From the NCBI GenBank assembly GCA_003342895.1, contig PTFA01000050.1, forward strand, positions 2,615,814-2,679,813: a stretch of DNA of 64,000 nucleotides, read 5' to 3'. Under the pieces are notes generated by a model. That model saw nothing but the letters and a program-made list of their open reading frames with translations. It was not told the DNA's origin and ran no database searches. Numbering within the stretch: the first letter of the stretch is position 1; every line of letters begins with the position of its first letter. A program made the position numbers and the translations under genes. Positions 34,550-47,849 of this stretch are shown here, piece by piece. The DNA comes from Casuarius casuarius. Lineage: Eukaryota; Chordata; Aves; Casuariiformes; Casuariidae.

Positions 34550-37500
34550 ATTAAAATACTATGAACCATGCTGTAAAATAGAAGCAGTTTCAACTGTTGA
34601 CTTCCTCATTCTCTTTGCATAAGAATGCACCACTCCTCCACAACAAAGTCTTGATGTCATAACGACTAAAAGGCAAGGGTGATGTGGTTACCACAAAAAA
34701 ATTATTTTGGCTTGTTAGCCTTAAGCTGTGATTTAGAGCTCCAGTCCTTTGGCATCCAAGGGAATGCAATTACGGCTATTCCAGTTGCACTTTTTACTTC
34801 AAGCTTCATTGGGAACACACAGCACATAAGAGAATCCATTCTACTGCAAAATATTCTCCTTTGTATTTGCTCAGCTGTAAAGCAAAATTGACTACAAACC
34901 CAATGCTGCCATATCTTTTCAGACAGAGCTGTTGAAGGATTTTAGCTTAAGAACAGATTGTAGGATCAAAAAAAACCTGCAGGTGTCTGATTTGGGACAT
35001 ACAATAAATACAAACACCTATGTCCAAAATTCTGACCATGAAAATGATCCCTTAGCTGCCATGTTACCCAGTATACACCAAAGTCTAGAGACAACTTACT
35101 TTTTTTATCTGAAAATATTCCAAGTGCCTAATGTTAAAGAAGAGACTAGAAATCAGGACTCCTTACATATTCTTGATTTGCAACAGACTCATCACATGGC
35201 CATTGCACATTCTCTTCTGTCTTATCACAACATTAGAAAAAATATACTTATTTATCCTACAGAAATTAGATTGAATAATTAAATTAAATAATTCATGTCT
35301 CAAAAATGCTTGAAATATTTAAATGGAGTTCATTTGCAAAGCCCAATGAAATAACATCACAATTGCTATTTAAGAAATCCTGTTTGTTACCTTTTGTTCA
35401 TAGCCTCATGCTAGTTGGCAGTACAGTAGCTGCATAATAATTTCCCAGTTATTGGTAATGATGGTCCCATGGCCCCTTCTTTAATATTGCTTTGTTTTCT
35501 TTAAAAATGTGTTCAGTTTACATTTAATGGTGCTTGCAATGCGTTTTAGAAAACATCAAAGGCTTAAATTTGATCACAGCTTCACTACTAATATTCTTAA
35601 CCTGTTGCATAAAACCATACCTATTCTTGCCAAATGGGTACATTCTTTTCTGTCACTGCCTTCTGATCATATCAGCCTTTTCATGCTGGTCACTCCTGTC
35701 AGCACCTGAAGAGATCTACTTGCTCAAGGAGCAATAACATCAAAGCTTCGATTCTCCTTGCCTTGCCCTGTATTCCTCGCATTCCTGTATTTAAATCACG
35801 CCATTAAAGATACTGTTTCACAGAGTGTAAAGACACACAGCCTGAAAGCGGACCAAGATAAACCACAGAAAGGCCAGGCAAGGGTTAGTACTTCACACGC
35901 TCTTGACCAAAACAACCTCTCTCTCGCAGTGGAAGAGACACCCAGGCACTGGACATCTCTCTACAGTGAAAATGCTGCCAGTGTCTGGTCCATACAGATG
36001 GGCCAGTTACTAGCCAGCATACTTAGAAGGACCATTCAAAGGTCTACTGTAGTAGCAGGTACCTTATTGCCTAAATTACCTCATAAATTGCAGTTTATGC
36101 TATCGTAGTTTTTATGGCAGATCAAGAAGTATTGCTTCGAAGGAAACAAACCATAGCAACAGCAGCTGTAAGGGATCGTGCTGCAAGACATCCTTCTCAT
36201 AAGAGTCAAAACACTGTCCAAACAGACTGCCTTGGAAAGAAACTTTGTCATCAGCATTTGGAATTTACATGTGCATAGGTAAGAATTTTTTTAGATCAGC
36301 AACATATGGCAGAATATTTAGTGATCTGTTTCTGGGAAGACACCATTTAAAAGAAAGAGAAACAACTAATGGAGAACTCTTTCTTCATAGATTTTCTTTT
36401 TCTGATGGGACTCAAATGTATATGCAACTTCCATATGCCAGCATCTAGAAAATCTCTCCAATTAGCAGCTATACTTTCTATAACTATGCAATCACAACCT
36501 CATTATATGCTTGCTAGTGTGAAATATGAGTTTGGACAGTTTTCGGGGGAATCTAACCACCTCACTATTCATGAATGCAGATAGATTAGTAAGGTCATTT
36601 ATTACTACAGTGAGTGCTAGATTTGCAAACCTAATTTTGTGCAGTTTTATATGTAAAATCAGGAATAGCAATGTTCATGCAGAAAGCTGGGGCAGGCAGG
36701 GGGGGCAGTGGTCAACTAAAGCTCCATCTAAGGTTGCTAAGAGATGTACATCTGGGTGCAGACATCTAATCGATGTTTCTGAATTTTAAAAATCTAACTT
36801 TGAAAAAATCAACCATTGATAGTTTTATTGTAGCTTAAAGACTGGATAATTACTTACTACAAAATGATGTGTCTTGCAGACACCTTAAAAACAGGCGCAG
36901 CCATACACAAGCAACATAAAAAGAACAGAAAATCTGCCTCATTTTAGCCTTACACTTTTTAAATCCCCCCAGAAATATCACTTGATATAATTAGGGAATT
37001 TTAGATGCAACTCTGTAGATTCCTTTTTCTTAGCTCACGTTCTCTCAAGGGAAGGGAGGAAAGGTTCCTGAGATGAATGCAAGGCTGACAGCATTTGCTT
37101 TGGTTGCACTCATATTCCACCTGAACACTGAACCATGAAAAAAAATGAAACCCTTTGATGCAGTCTTCCATTCATCTGCCTGCAAAACACAATGTCTGGA
37201 GCAAAACATCTTCTAAGCATCTAGTTTCTTATACTGGTAGTTCACCTGAGACTTTGCTGAGCAGAGAATTAAAAGAGATCATCTCCATAAAAATATGCTT
37301 TGAATGGTAGTTTTAATGGGACCAATAAATTTTGTAATAGCAATTTTTATTAAAAAGTAGCCTTCCTTTTCCTGAGATTTCATGCATAGTGATAAAATTA
37401 CAAGGAAATACTTTAGGTTATACCATATTAAGGCATTCACTCACAGCACAAATGCAGAGACAACTTATGCTGATATAAATAATCATATATTTTTATGATA

Positions 37501-39200
37501 TAAATAAAAGAGCCTGACTGATGCACACGAATTGGGACAAGGGGAGGGGTCCAGCAAAAGGCAACCAAATGCAGAATAATCAGTGCAGCTAAAATATTCT
37601 GTGATCCAGCAGCTGTATGACAAGGTTTCCGCAACAGTTATTGGTGTCCAGGTATAAGCCCCCCTGGAGTATAAGTGGAGTAAAAAGGTGGCCTCCTGCT
37701 TTCTCTGTTGTGCAGCCTTCCTACAGCCCCCCGAGCTTTCTCAGACTGGTATTCCAGAACCTCCCAGCAGAAAAGAAGGCTTTTTTCACTTGCTTAATCT
37801 GGCTCCTCTTTTATGTTTTCAAACTGACCCGACACATCCCTGAGAGCAGTCCTGCCACCTGGTCATGTAGTAACATGCTACATTAGATCCTGCTAGCTCT
37901 GGATTGTACGCTCAGAGTTTGTCTGGGTCTTCAAAAACTGCAGCTTTCCTTTTTACCTTGTTTTCTCTAACACTGGCCTGAAAGACCTTAGTCCTGCTCC
38001 AAAAATTTTAGTCCAGAATGGATATACAAAAACAAAAAGTCATCAAAACAGCCTTACAGTCAAACGGGAGTCTGCAGCCAGAGGCAAGCGTACATCCAGC
38101 CCGTGATCTCAGACAGGATTCATAACCTGTGCATAGTCAGCTACCAGAAGCTCTCAAAGTCCAAACTAACTGTGGCCATGACCCTTACTGCATACTTTCA
38201 ATCTAGTGAGTTCTTTCTGGCACCTACAATAAAAATAAAAAGAAGCATCAGAAGAATTGCAATGCAAGAGGCTTGTTTTCCTGTACTAACACCACGCATA
38301 ATTTGCACTATTGTCACTAGTCATTCTGCTCACAAGCACAACACATTACGCTTCTGGGCTCTGTCCCTAGGCCACAGACTCCCTCCTGCGCTCTTGGGAT
38401 CCAGGTGTTTCTAATTATACTTGCACATGCCAGTAAGTTTCTGTGGCTATCACAGGTCACCAGAAGGCACTTCTTCCACACATATGGCTCTGTTATCAGT
38501 TCCTAAATCAACCAGTCCAACAGAGAGCTGGTGCAACAGTCCTTTAGATGCCACAGAGAAACACCTTGGGCATTAAGAGAGTGCCCAAAATTTAAAAGTC
38601 ACTACCTTTGCAGGATAAGGATGTCTCATTGTTTGCCAGTTACCTTGAAATCACTTATCTCAAGTCAAATCAGAGTGAAAGCAAATACAATACCGTTTAT
38701 TCACAAACATCACAACTATTCACAATTCATTCACAGACAGCACCATTACACAACTAGAGACACATATAAAAGGAAGAAAGGAAAAAAATCATGCTTAACT
38801 AAAAGGAAAGAAAACTCTTCTCCCTCTGCACCTAGCTGACAGTCACAGATGCTCACCTGCCCCTCCTAGCCAGGCCCGGTCTACACAGAGGAGAGCTGGC
38901 CCTCACAGAGGAGGACTTCGGTCTAGGGCTGGATGCTAGCTTTTATATCCGCGTAAGTGTTCTGGGCGGTGGGGATAATCCTTCATATTTGGATGTCTTC
39001 CTTCCATTTCCCTGCAAATATGAATGACCTTTAATCTGTTTTGGAGGCTCTTTTGACCCTCTCTTCCTGTATTATCAGCTGCCTTCACAACACCTGTCCC
39101 TGAAGATATTATTTGGGAATAATTAGTCCATAGAAGACTAAAATACACTTTCCCGTCAGATAAGGCAATACACAAATCTCAGAGTGAAGCGTTTCCATAT
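34550..39200. other. Unique AT-rich DNA, no gene seen
   Basis: The largest frames are two of 116 codons on the plus strand (34932-35282 and 35758-36108) and one of 103 codons (38103-38414). None has a domain, conserved splice context or coding-like composition. A 25-base-period two-copy repeat of gatataaataa lies at 37472-37507. Confidence 0.5.
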
Positions 39201-39210
39201 ATTATTCCAT

Positions 39211-39234
39211 ATATTTAGCTGCATATTTAGCTGC
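39211..39234. repeat. Two-copy tandem repeat, 12-bp unit
   Basis: atatttagctgc occurs twice in direct succession, exactly identical. A slippage duplication. Confidence 0.85.
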
Positions 39235-39239
39235 ATATG

Positions 39240-42200
39240 AATGTGGAAAGTGACAACCATACTTTAAATAAAGATATACACAGAACTAATGCGTAGTTCA
39301 TCACTTGATCTCAATTGGGATAAAATATAAGGCTTTTTTTGGAATGATAACGGGCTTGAGGGAGTTGATCACAATTCAGTTTTGAAGGGATACTATGCCA
39401 TCATTCAAGTAGTTAACTAAGCAAATATAATCACCGCAGCAAGACCAGGTACCTATGACAAAATACAGATGTGGCACCCATATATGCCACCAAGGATCAA
39501 AACTCTTATTCGGTACAGTTTCTGGGAATAGACAGGCTCCGTACTACAACTACATTAAGTCCCAGGTTTGGGACAGACTTTTCTCACATCTCTTGCAGTC
39601 ACATTGTATACTTTATCTTAGAGCCCCACATAGCTGTGGTCAGAACAGCAGCTTCACAGGAGGAGTCACGCAGGAGCTCAAAGAATGAATTCAGGCTATG
39701 CAAGGGAACTTCTGAAACATCCTCATCTTATTCTTAGCTAGAAAAAGTGAGTTACAGATCTCTGCAAAGCAATATATCCTTTAATGCAGGTGTCCCCAAA
39801 TCCCTTGCCAGCCTTGAGAAGCCTAAGAATTTTGTCAGTGCTACTGGTTAGAAGTGAAAACTTCTCTCACTTCTACCTCTCCACCAGATATTTCATTTGC
39901 TGAGAGAGCATGCCATTTTTTTTAAGAACAATCTCTGATAACTTTTCTGCTTCAGTCTGACCACTGGGGATTTTCCATGCCCCATCCCTATTCCTTTGCT
40001 TCATTGGGCTACAACTATTCGGTGTTGGGGGCCATGGGTCAGACAATATTGAGGTTACAAACAGCCACATTGAAAGCTGAGTTGTTAAAAAGAGTTTTGC
40101 ACACACAAATGCATGCACACAGACAGAATCAAATTCATAACTCAGCAGACATATTTCCCAAACAGTGTTATCATATTTTGACTGTAACACATCTGCAACA
40201 CTTTCAATGAAAAAAAATCAAAATAAGCTTCATTGTTGTGCACTTATTTTTTTGGTCAAGCCTTGTTTTAGGACTGGGAAAATCTTTGTATATACCAAAG
40301 AGATGCATTTCTCTTTGTTTCTATTTAGCGAGGGTTGATGTGACTATAAGTGTATTGGGAATGCACAGAGAATGCTTGCAATTATCAAACAAATTATGAT
40401 AATACTGAGAACTGAAAATAGTTGGACTGTGAAATTAATTTACACAAACAAGTATTAAGATAAAAATACCCCACCAAAAATACCTGGGGAAATCAATCTT
40501 CTAAGTAGAAAGCAACTCAAATCTGCAAAAAAGCTACTCTGCACCATGGTTAGAGAAGTCAGTCTTTTACACTTCTAAGTTCTGATTCTAGGATTCACAA
40601 ATAAGATTATGGGAGAACAACATCTTGAAGCTTAGTTCCATAATCATGTCATTTATTTCCAACATTGAGATGTATGGTGCTTTTATCTGTTGGATGCTGC
40701 CTATTTTTCTAATTAGTAGTTTGAAAGAGGAAGCCAGAGTTTTGTAATGCATAGGGAATGCTTTTTTCTCATCTCAGTCTGTTCCAAATGTCCTCTCAAC
40801 TAGCAGGAATCTTTGAAGTTGTTCTGTGACTCTGTTCCTTGAATCACAATTACATATAAATGCTGTAACTCATTCTTACATTTGGCTCCTACTTCCCCTG
40901 CTTCCTAAAGCGGGCAATCAGTTTTTTTGTCCATTATAAAATGTTCTTTGTCCATCCTTCATATTTGTCACAGAAAAATTAAAACCTGACATCCTCTTAT
41001 TTAGAACATAATTAGACTGCGTGTAGTTTAAGACTTTCTTATTACATCTATGAAGAAGCAACACCATCTTAAGCAAAGATTTTGATTAACCAAACCTCAC
41101 CTTCTGATACCTTGACTCGTGTGTTTGTGCCGCCGCAACAGGCCTCCTTCCGCAGGGCACCACGCCAGCGCCGTGCCCTGCCCGCGGGATCAAAGCACAC
41201 TCCTTGCTGCCCACCTGCCCCTCATCTAGCTGACTGCTTGCAATATCCTTTCCCAATAGCCAGCATTTTCACAACACAAACCTGACACAAGCAGGCATGG
41301 TTTAGAAAGGGGGACGATGATATTACGAAGAAGAAAGGACGTTCTGGTAAGCGCACGCAGGTTCCCCCGTGCGTTAGCCTGCACTCGTCAGACTTCAGAG
41401 GTGAGCGTTCACTGAGAGCGAAGTCCCAGCAGCCCCCAGAAGACCATGTTCGTTAGGGTCTTATAGCTGTTTGACAGCCTGATCAAAACAAAGTGAACAT
41501 CTCAGCTGCCCTTCCCAGACATGCGTATCCATCTCAAGAGTCGTACAGCTGACAACCTCAGAAAATAAACCAAGTGACTAAATTAATTAACATAGGTTAC
41601 GAGACCTTTTCAATTCACTTTTTCTCTTGGAGTCCGAGGTGAGCAGCGGGCAAAACGCACCCAGCTTCACTGAGTGCCAAAAGACCTTGTAGCCTGTGCG
41701 CCCTATCTGGCAGTCAGCACAAGCTCTAGTAAATACTCCTTGTGGCCCACCTAGTAACACTGTTTAGACAGATTTCCTGTGGTTTAGCACGTTGCATTTT
41801 CAGAGAGCTTGTGCAGAATTATCATTTTCTAGTAAAATTTAAATATGGCTTTTGCCTACCTCAAATATTTTCTAACTAAAACTTCTTCCTCAGGCAACTG
41901 TTATATTTTAGTCCTAACCAAAAATATGCTAATACCCTTAGGAATTGAAATCTGCTTTACTATTTAAGGCTCAGAACTTAAAACTCTACAACGCGCAACA
42001 GTTAAACTCTATATAGTTTATAGCCCTGGCTAGAAGTGTTTATACTATTTTGTGACTAAGACGGAATGAACTTGGCAGAAAACATAAACTACTTCAGGTT
42101 TAGAATGGTCAGATTTACGCATTAGTGTCCTGCTTGCATGAAATTATCATCTTATCATCTACAAAACACACAGTGGTATAAATCAGCATGGATAAATATA

Positions 42201-43100
42201 TTATATTACGCCAGCTCTGAGAAAACTGTGCCCACCTTTCCTCACTAGACTGAAAGCTTTGTTTTAGTGTCATTGGAGTCGGTTTTGTAAAGCACGTATG
42301 TGAGGAAGTACAAACTAAATCCAATGAATAAAGAAACTTAGAGGCTATGAAAAATATCTGTGGATCACCTTTTCTAATATATTGTTTTTAAAATAAAAGA
42401 AAAACTGGGATGGCGTGAGCTTATTAAGAAAAAATCAATGGTGAATAAAATAGAGAAATCAGAAGAATCCATTGACACACATTAAGTATAATTGTTGTTA
42501 CTGTAGTGCTTGTAAATCTATTTTACAGACCAAACAGAGTGGAGTCTGAAGTCTTGACTTAAATTTCATGGTCAGAGTAAGATCTTGAACATTTTGTAAT
42601 TAGAGGTATTATATTAGAGTAGCTATTTTTTTCACCTTGCTACACCTGTCTCACGTGCAACATCCTCTTGAAATGAAAGCTACCGTGTGGAAGCACACAG
42701 TTCTTCCTGGAACAAGAGGAACTCCATTTGTTGAGAAACACTCCGACGTGTCACAAGGCACTGCCATGTACCCTTCACTCTTCTAAATAAACATGCTCCC
42801 TCCGTTGTGCAACCACTTCTGGTATAATTGAACAGCTCTTGTCTCTTGTCCAAACATCCATTAAAAGACTTCAAGCTGCAAGAGGGTAAGTTGACTCTGC
42901 AAGAGTGACAAGGTGCAATAGCAGAAGAACAAAACTCCTCTCCCTTACGCCCGATACCACGTGCGAGTTCCTACAGAACATAGCATTCTGCACCTTCAGG
43001 ACTATCTCATGACGATAATGACTAATCTTCCAGCTTGATCAACCATGTCTTGCAACAGAGAAAAATACCTTTTTTCTTTCAACAGTGTCCTTAGGTTAGT
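39240..43100. other. Unique DNA, no gene seen
   Basis: No exon-like frame. A small CpG-richer patch at about 41130-41230 (nine or so CpGs) lies within a 67-codon frame that I do not recognise. If the element at 43112-43447 is a transposon, its remaining portion could extend on the minus strand into about 42600-43100, but I cannot recognise it there. Confidence 0.45.
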
Positions 43101-43111
43101 GGGAAGGCATT

Positions 43112-43540
43112 TTATAGGCTTAAAAGCAAACTTAGAAAAGGAATCTTTCTCATCCTGAAGTTCTGATGCCACTGTTTGTCCCCCAGTTCTGCATTACTAT
43201 CCTATCATGATGTGAGTCAAGCGCACAAATGTTCCACAGATGCTCCACAAAAAGGCATGAAAATCTGCTGAACCCCATCTTCAAGTCCCTCCTATATTTG
43301 TAGAGGCACCATTGCAGCATACAAAGCTGCCCAGCTGAATCAGGGCCACTGCTTCGCTCCAGCCGCACGTGCATCGTCCTGCTCAGGCTGTTGCTTGTCC
43401 AGCTCAGCAGCCGTTCCACATGCATCTGACAACTGTTCAGTAACAGCACTCCAAAATACAGACTGCTATGCAATGGCACAAGCGAATCATAGGGGTTTGT
43501 TAGCTGGACTATAAATTTCTTCTGATGGCAGTACATATGC
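43112..43540 (-). mobile_element. Candidate decayed PIF/Harbinger-like transposase fragment
   Basis: The longest minus frame here (43150-43542, 130 codons; first ATG is its third codon) looks like nothing I know. A different minus-strand frame is more protein-like. 43340-43447 is an Ala/Glu/Gln/Asp-rich segment, including TAAELDKQQPEQDDARAAG. After several stop codons, 43112-43189 in the same frame reads GDKQWHQNFRM and then a hydrophobic Phe/Leu helix. W-x-x-N-F-R-M followed by F-x-x-L resembles the segment just before the DDE core of PIF/Harbinger transposases (DDE_Tnp_4 family) and their host-derived relatives. Several in-frame stops show that it is dead. No terminal inverted repeats or TTA/TAA target duplications were found. 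Chance resemblance is possible. Confidence 0.35.
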
Positions 43541-44122
43541 AATGTAGTGTATTACAGTGTACAGTGATAAAAATCCCAATACTTACAGTGGAGGGCTAGA
43601 GCCCTGTACCAAAGTCCATCTATCTGGAACAATTCCTAGCTAACGGAAACATCGGCAGTGCTATCTGAACACCCTAGTTAAAAAGCACCTAAAGCAAACT
43701 TAGCAAAGCAGCACGGATACACTTCCTATCGCTTGTTGCTGTGCAAAGGACAAGCAAACTAATCTGAGCGAAACATCCCTGTGTAGACAAAAATGTACAA
43801 AATGACCTCATTCACAGTTCTTAAATACCACACAAGTGTAGAAAAGAGAGTGAAACCCTGACTCCCAAAGGTGGTGAATCCTTTGTCAAATATACAAGAC
43901 TCACAAATTAATTTCTGACTTTTTTTTGCCTTTTCTATGTTGAAAGAATAAAAAACAATAATATCAAAGTTGTCATATGAGCCGTTTAAGAATCCTTGAA
44001 GAATCTCAACCTCTGATGTGTCTGATTCTCAGGACACCACTATAAACATTCTGCTTAAATGGGATACATTGAAAATTGTCTGTATAATGTTTGTAGTTTG
44101 GATCAAAAAAGATTCCAAGTAG

Positions 44123-44305
44123 AACAGAGACCACTTTAGGATCACTTCTTCAGACAGAAATGAAAGTTTTGCTTGCATCCTTTACCCAACCACTTTTATT
44201 TTAGGAAGTGTGAATGCAACTCAAGCATGGACATGGATCCCTGGAACACTAGAATGCTTTGACTGTCCAGTGGTAACTGTGATCATAGAAGGACGTGATC
44301 TCTGA
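44123..44305 (+). other. Open frame with a possible splice acceptor (candidate terminal exon)
   Basis: An uninterrupted 60-codon frame without ATG runs from a stop at 44120-44122 to TGA at 44303-44305. Inside it, a pyrimidine-rich stretch ending in ttttattttag puts a 3' splice acceptor at 44203-44204. The downstream residues include NATQAWTWIPG and CFDCPVV, a composition with two Trp, two Cys and an N-glycosylation sequon. I do not recognise the protein, no partner exon is visible, and a frame this short is expected by chance in 64 kb. Confidence 0.15.
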
Positions 44306-44319
44306 GTCAATCATTTTTA

Positions 44320-45060
44320 GACAAAGATTTTTTAGGTTGGGGGGTTTTTTTGGCGCAAAAGAAAGATCGATCTTACCTTGCTAAAGCCTGACACGAGCAA
44401 AATGTCATTAGAAATTCACTATCCAAATCACAGAAACTAGGAAATGGGTCATGTCAATAACTTACCAAGAGAGTTTTGTGATGGCAGATCAATCAGGGAT
44501 ATTTCTTGACCATCTCTGAGTGATTTCAACTTGCCATGATTTCCTCAGTTTGTAAGCTCATTTATCTGGTATGGTTTCAAGTGCATTTCCTATAAAGTCA
44601 TGTGGTTTGAGGGCTTCTTGTCTTCCTTTGCTATTTCAATGCTAGAGCCTCTATTTGTTCTGTTTTTATGGGACTCCAAAGCAAAAACATACTCTAAACT
44701 TGTATGGTGCACTGGAAACTCTCATTCCATTTTTTTAGGAGAGGAATCACTGCTGTCAGTAAGTTTTTATTTTAACACCAGTTTTGGGAGTATTTCATAA
44801 AATATTTAAACCATTAGGAAGGAATCTGCTGTCTGGTTATGCCTTATTCATTTTGATCCTTCATCCATGTTGATAAGGATTTAATCACAGGAGTAATCCC
44901 AGTGGTTCATCTGAATGACCCTGGTTAATTGGACCCTAAATCTGTTAATATCTTTCTCTAGATCTCCTAAGTTTTTGGTAAGTTAGCATAACTTGACTTC
45001 TTCCCTGAATTTTCTTCTGAGTATATATTTTATTTCCAAGATGGTATTATTTTTCTTCAC
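44320..45060. other. Unique AT-rich DNA, no gene seen
   Basis: No exon-like frame or repeat family; a 66-codon plus frame (44600-44800) is unrecognised. Confidence 0.5.
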
Positions 45061-45066
45061 TTTTCC

Positions 45067-45093
45067 TTTTTTTTTTTTTTTTTTTTTTTTTTT
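45067..45093 (-). repeat. 27-base T run (poly-A on the minus strand)
   Basis: An uninterrupted run of 27 T, the longest homopolymer in the window. It could be a simple microsatellite or the poly-A tail of a retrocopy inserted on the minus strand. No AATAAA signal or recognisable gene body is seen on the minus strand just 5' of it (45094-45500), so the retrocopy idea is unsupported. Confidence 0.9.
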
Positions 45094-45099
45094 GTGCCA

Positions 45100-47640
45100 G
45101 AGTAAAAGAAATCTTTAAAAAGGCAAAAAGATGTCAAGTAAAGGGAAACAAAAACTTGCTCACATCAGGTGATACACTGGAGAGTTCAAAAACATGTGAA
45201 CAAAAAAAAAGAAGAGAAAAGAAGCAGCACACAATACTTTAAAACTGAAAAATTTAATAAGCTACAAGAGATTTAAATAAGAGAAGAGGAACAAAAGTAA
45301 GAGCTTTTTACTGCTAAGCTTAGCAAAAATAGAAGGATACTGTATAACTTGAGAAGGATTTGTGAGTAGGTAAGGGTTGGGGAGGTTGCTTTTAGTTGTG
45401 CATTTTTTTGGCTATTACTAATCTTGAGGAAAAAAAACACTAAGAAGAGAAATTAAAAAAAAAAATCAAGCAACTTCTGGTCAACCACACTGTGCCCATT
45501 GGGAGGTTACTCATGATTTAAATATCACTGGTGGAGATATTTCAGCAGATTCTTCATATGACATGTTAAATCAGGTTGGCATTCAAATGACCTTTCATTT
45601 TTGGAAAAGAGTGAAAGCCACACTGCACAGAATGACACCTAGAATCAAGTTAGTCAATGGAGTGCCTAAACCAAATACGCTGATGTAATTATATTACGTA
45701 AATGCTAACATATCAAAAGCATTAGCTAATGGAGCTGTGGCAGAGTAGTATTTCTATTCACACTACAAGATTATTCACAATACTGCATATAATAGCTGAA
45801 AAAACTCATTTAATGCAAGCTATTCAAGAGCTGTGGTTTTGCATCCTAAACCTCCAGTCATATTCCACTGCAGAAAGGCAGAATACTATTCCTTAGAACA
45901 TAATAGTAATGAACAGCTATTCATATGCCAGTATGGAATTATGTTTATCTTATATGTGGGCACTGTACAGAAAAATTACTCATTTCCATGAAAATAAAAT
46001 AGTACTAAACATATCATATCTATATCAGCAGCCGTCAATCTGAATCTTTAATGGTCATGCTAATTTAAGCCCAAAACACAATCCTTCTTTAACTACAGTA
46101 ATTCTGTGAAGCAAATGGAGAATCTTAGTCACGAAAAATGATGAAGTGATGATTATCTTTTCACTTAAGAGAATAAATTTAATAACTTCCCAGCCCTTGC
46201 CTTTTTGTGAATGAAAAAAACAGTCACCACTAGCTATAAGTAAAATAGCCTAATTTCCTACCGTGCCGACAAGTAAAGGAGTAAAATAATGAAAAAGCAA
46301 AGCAGACACTTCTGTAGTAGGAAGATATAAGACAATTCACAATCCCATACAGTAGCACTGCTGATAAATGACAATCATAATGCAGTCCTTTGAGTAACTT
46401 GCTTTAGGATGACAAAGTCTTGCTGCTGAATTCACAAAAAGGTAGTTTGTCCATTGAATGCAGATACACTATTTAAAATGACAGAATAAGCTAAGTGTAA
46501 ATGTCTGTGAAGACTGTTTGCAGTAGAGCTTTGTAGAGATTTGAATTTCTAGTTTCCGTAAATGAAGTGATTACAAATAATAGCAGCTTTTCTCATGCAT
46601 AGTATGTGTTTGGGTCTTTGAATTAATTGCTTTGCCTTTGTGAATGCTGGGGCACAGTCAGTGGTACAACCTAGAAAGCCAAATAATTATCCAGAAAGGG
46701 AGGGAGGAGGGAGTCAGACATTACCAGTTAGAAATCGCTCTCACACCATGCAGGAATAGACAGCAGGGTGTACAGTCAAGTTAAAAGGTGATGAGAAAAG
46801 CAGGTAAGGTAAGAAATGCATTGCAATATCCAGGAAAGAGCTGTGGTGTGGCAATGCTGCAAACACAAAGTTGTAAGAAGGCGTCTTTGTCAGCTGAGGG
46901 CTGAGCTTACATCAGTATACAGCCCATTCCCTGCTCGCACTCCAAATTCATTTCCTACCTAATATTGCTGAGAATGAGGGATTTGGTATACAAAAAGCTC
47001 AAGATTTTTAATAATATGGAGTCTTCTGCTGCTTGCTTAATTTCATTTGAGTTTTGTGGGAGCCACTGTATGCACTTACCCTAAACCAACTGCTCCTGCT
47101 GTGCACAGTGCCAGTACTTAGAAGATCAAAGCCTTACAACAGATGATGCAAGTTAGTAAGCTTCTAGAATATTAAAATTGAAATGGGACACATTTTTAGG
47201 GACCTTCTAATCTCAAAAGCAAACTTTCTGAATATAATCTGCATCCACAAAAGAAACCTCAAACTCACACATAGGAATGCATCAGGTCTTCTATTACATC
47301 ATGTTATGCCAGTCTTACTATGGCTAGAACTTAATAATAAAACAGAGGTACTATGTTCAAGAAAGCAAATGAACACTTCAAGGGTTATTGTTATCAATCA
47401 TAAATCAAGGGGTTCTTGCACACATTGACGGGTGTGTTTCGGGATACATTTGCAAGATGTGCCGCAATAGCCATGACACTAGGCGCTTACATTACTGGCA
47501 GTGACTGAGTAAGCTGAGCCAATGCACTGTTCCTGTTTAAGTTTCCTTGTGCTGGATACCCCAGAATGACTCATATTAAGAGACATAATCACTAGTGCAA
47601 AATAATTACTCATTTCTGAAAGTTTTGGTCATAATATATT
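45100..47640. other. Unique AT-rich DNA, no gene seen
   Basis: No open frame over 85 codons, no repeat family, no CpG patch. A good 5' splice donor word, caggtaag, occurs at about 46801 without exon context. Confidence 0.55.
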
Positions 47641-47649
47641 ACTTTCTAC

Positions 47650-47840
47650 TGTATGTTTTGAATGTGATGAAAAGCAGCTAATAGCTGCAATATGTTGTTA
47701 TATATAATTCTGAAACATTTCATCCTTTGTCATCACTTTTGCTTTGCTGTATCATGCTACAGGATGGGCTCATTTAAATATTTAATTAATTATGCCATCT
47801 CCAAACTTGCCAGAAAACAAAAGTGATGACAAAGGGATAG
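47650..47840. promoter_or_regulatory. Candidate regulatory element framed by an 18-bp inverted repeat
   Basis: cctttgtcatcacttttg (47724-47741) and its exact reverse complement (47818-47835) enclose 76 bases holding catttaaatatttaattaattatgcc, an AT-hook/homeodomain-rich core. A smaller gcagct-aat-agctgc hairpin lies at about 47674-47688. Two inverted TGATGACAAA-type sites could position paired bZIP/HMG-type factors. The arms may also be the terminal inverted repeats of a tiny non-autonomous DNA transposon, but no flanking target duplication is evident. Confidence 0.4.
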
Positions 47841-47849
47841 CAGCTCCTC

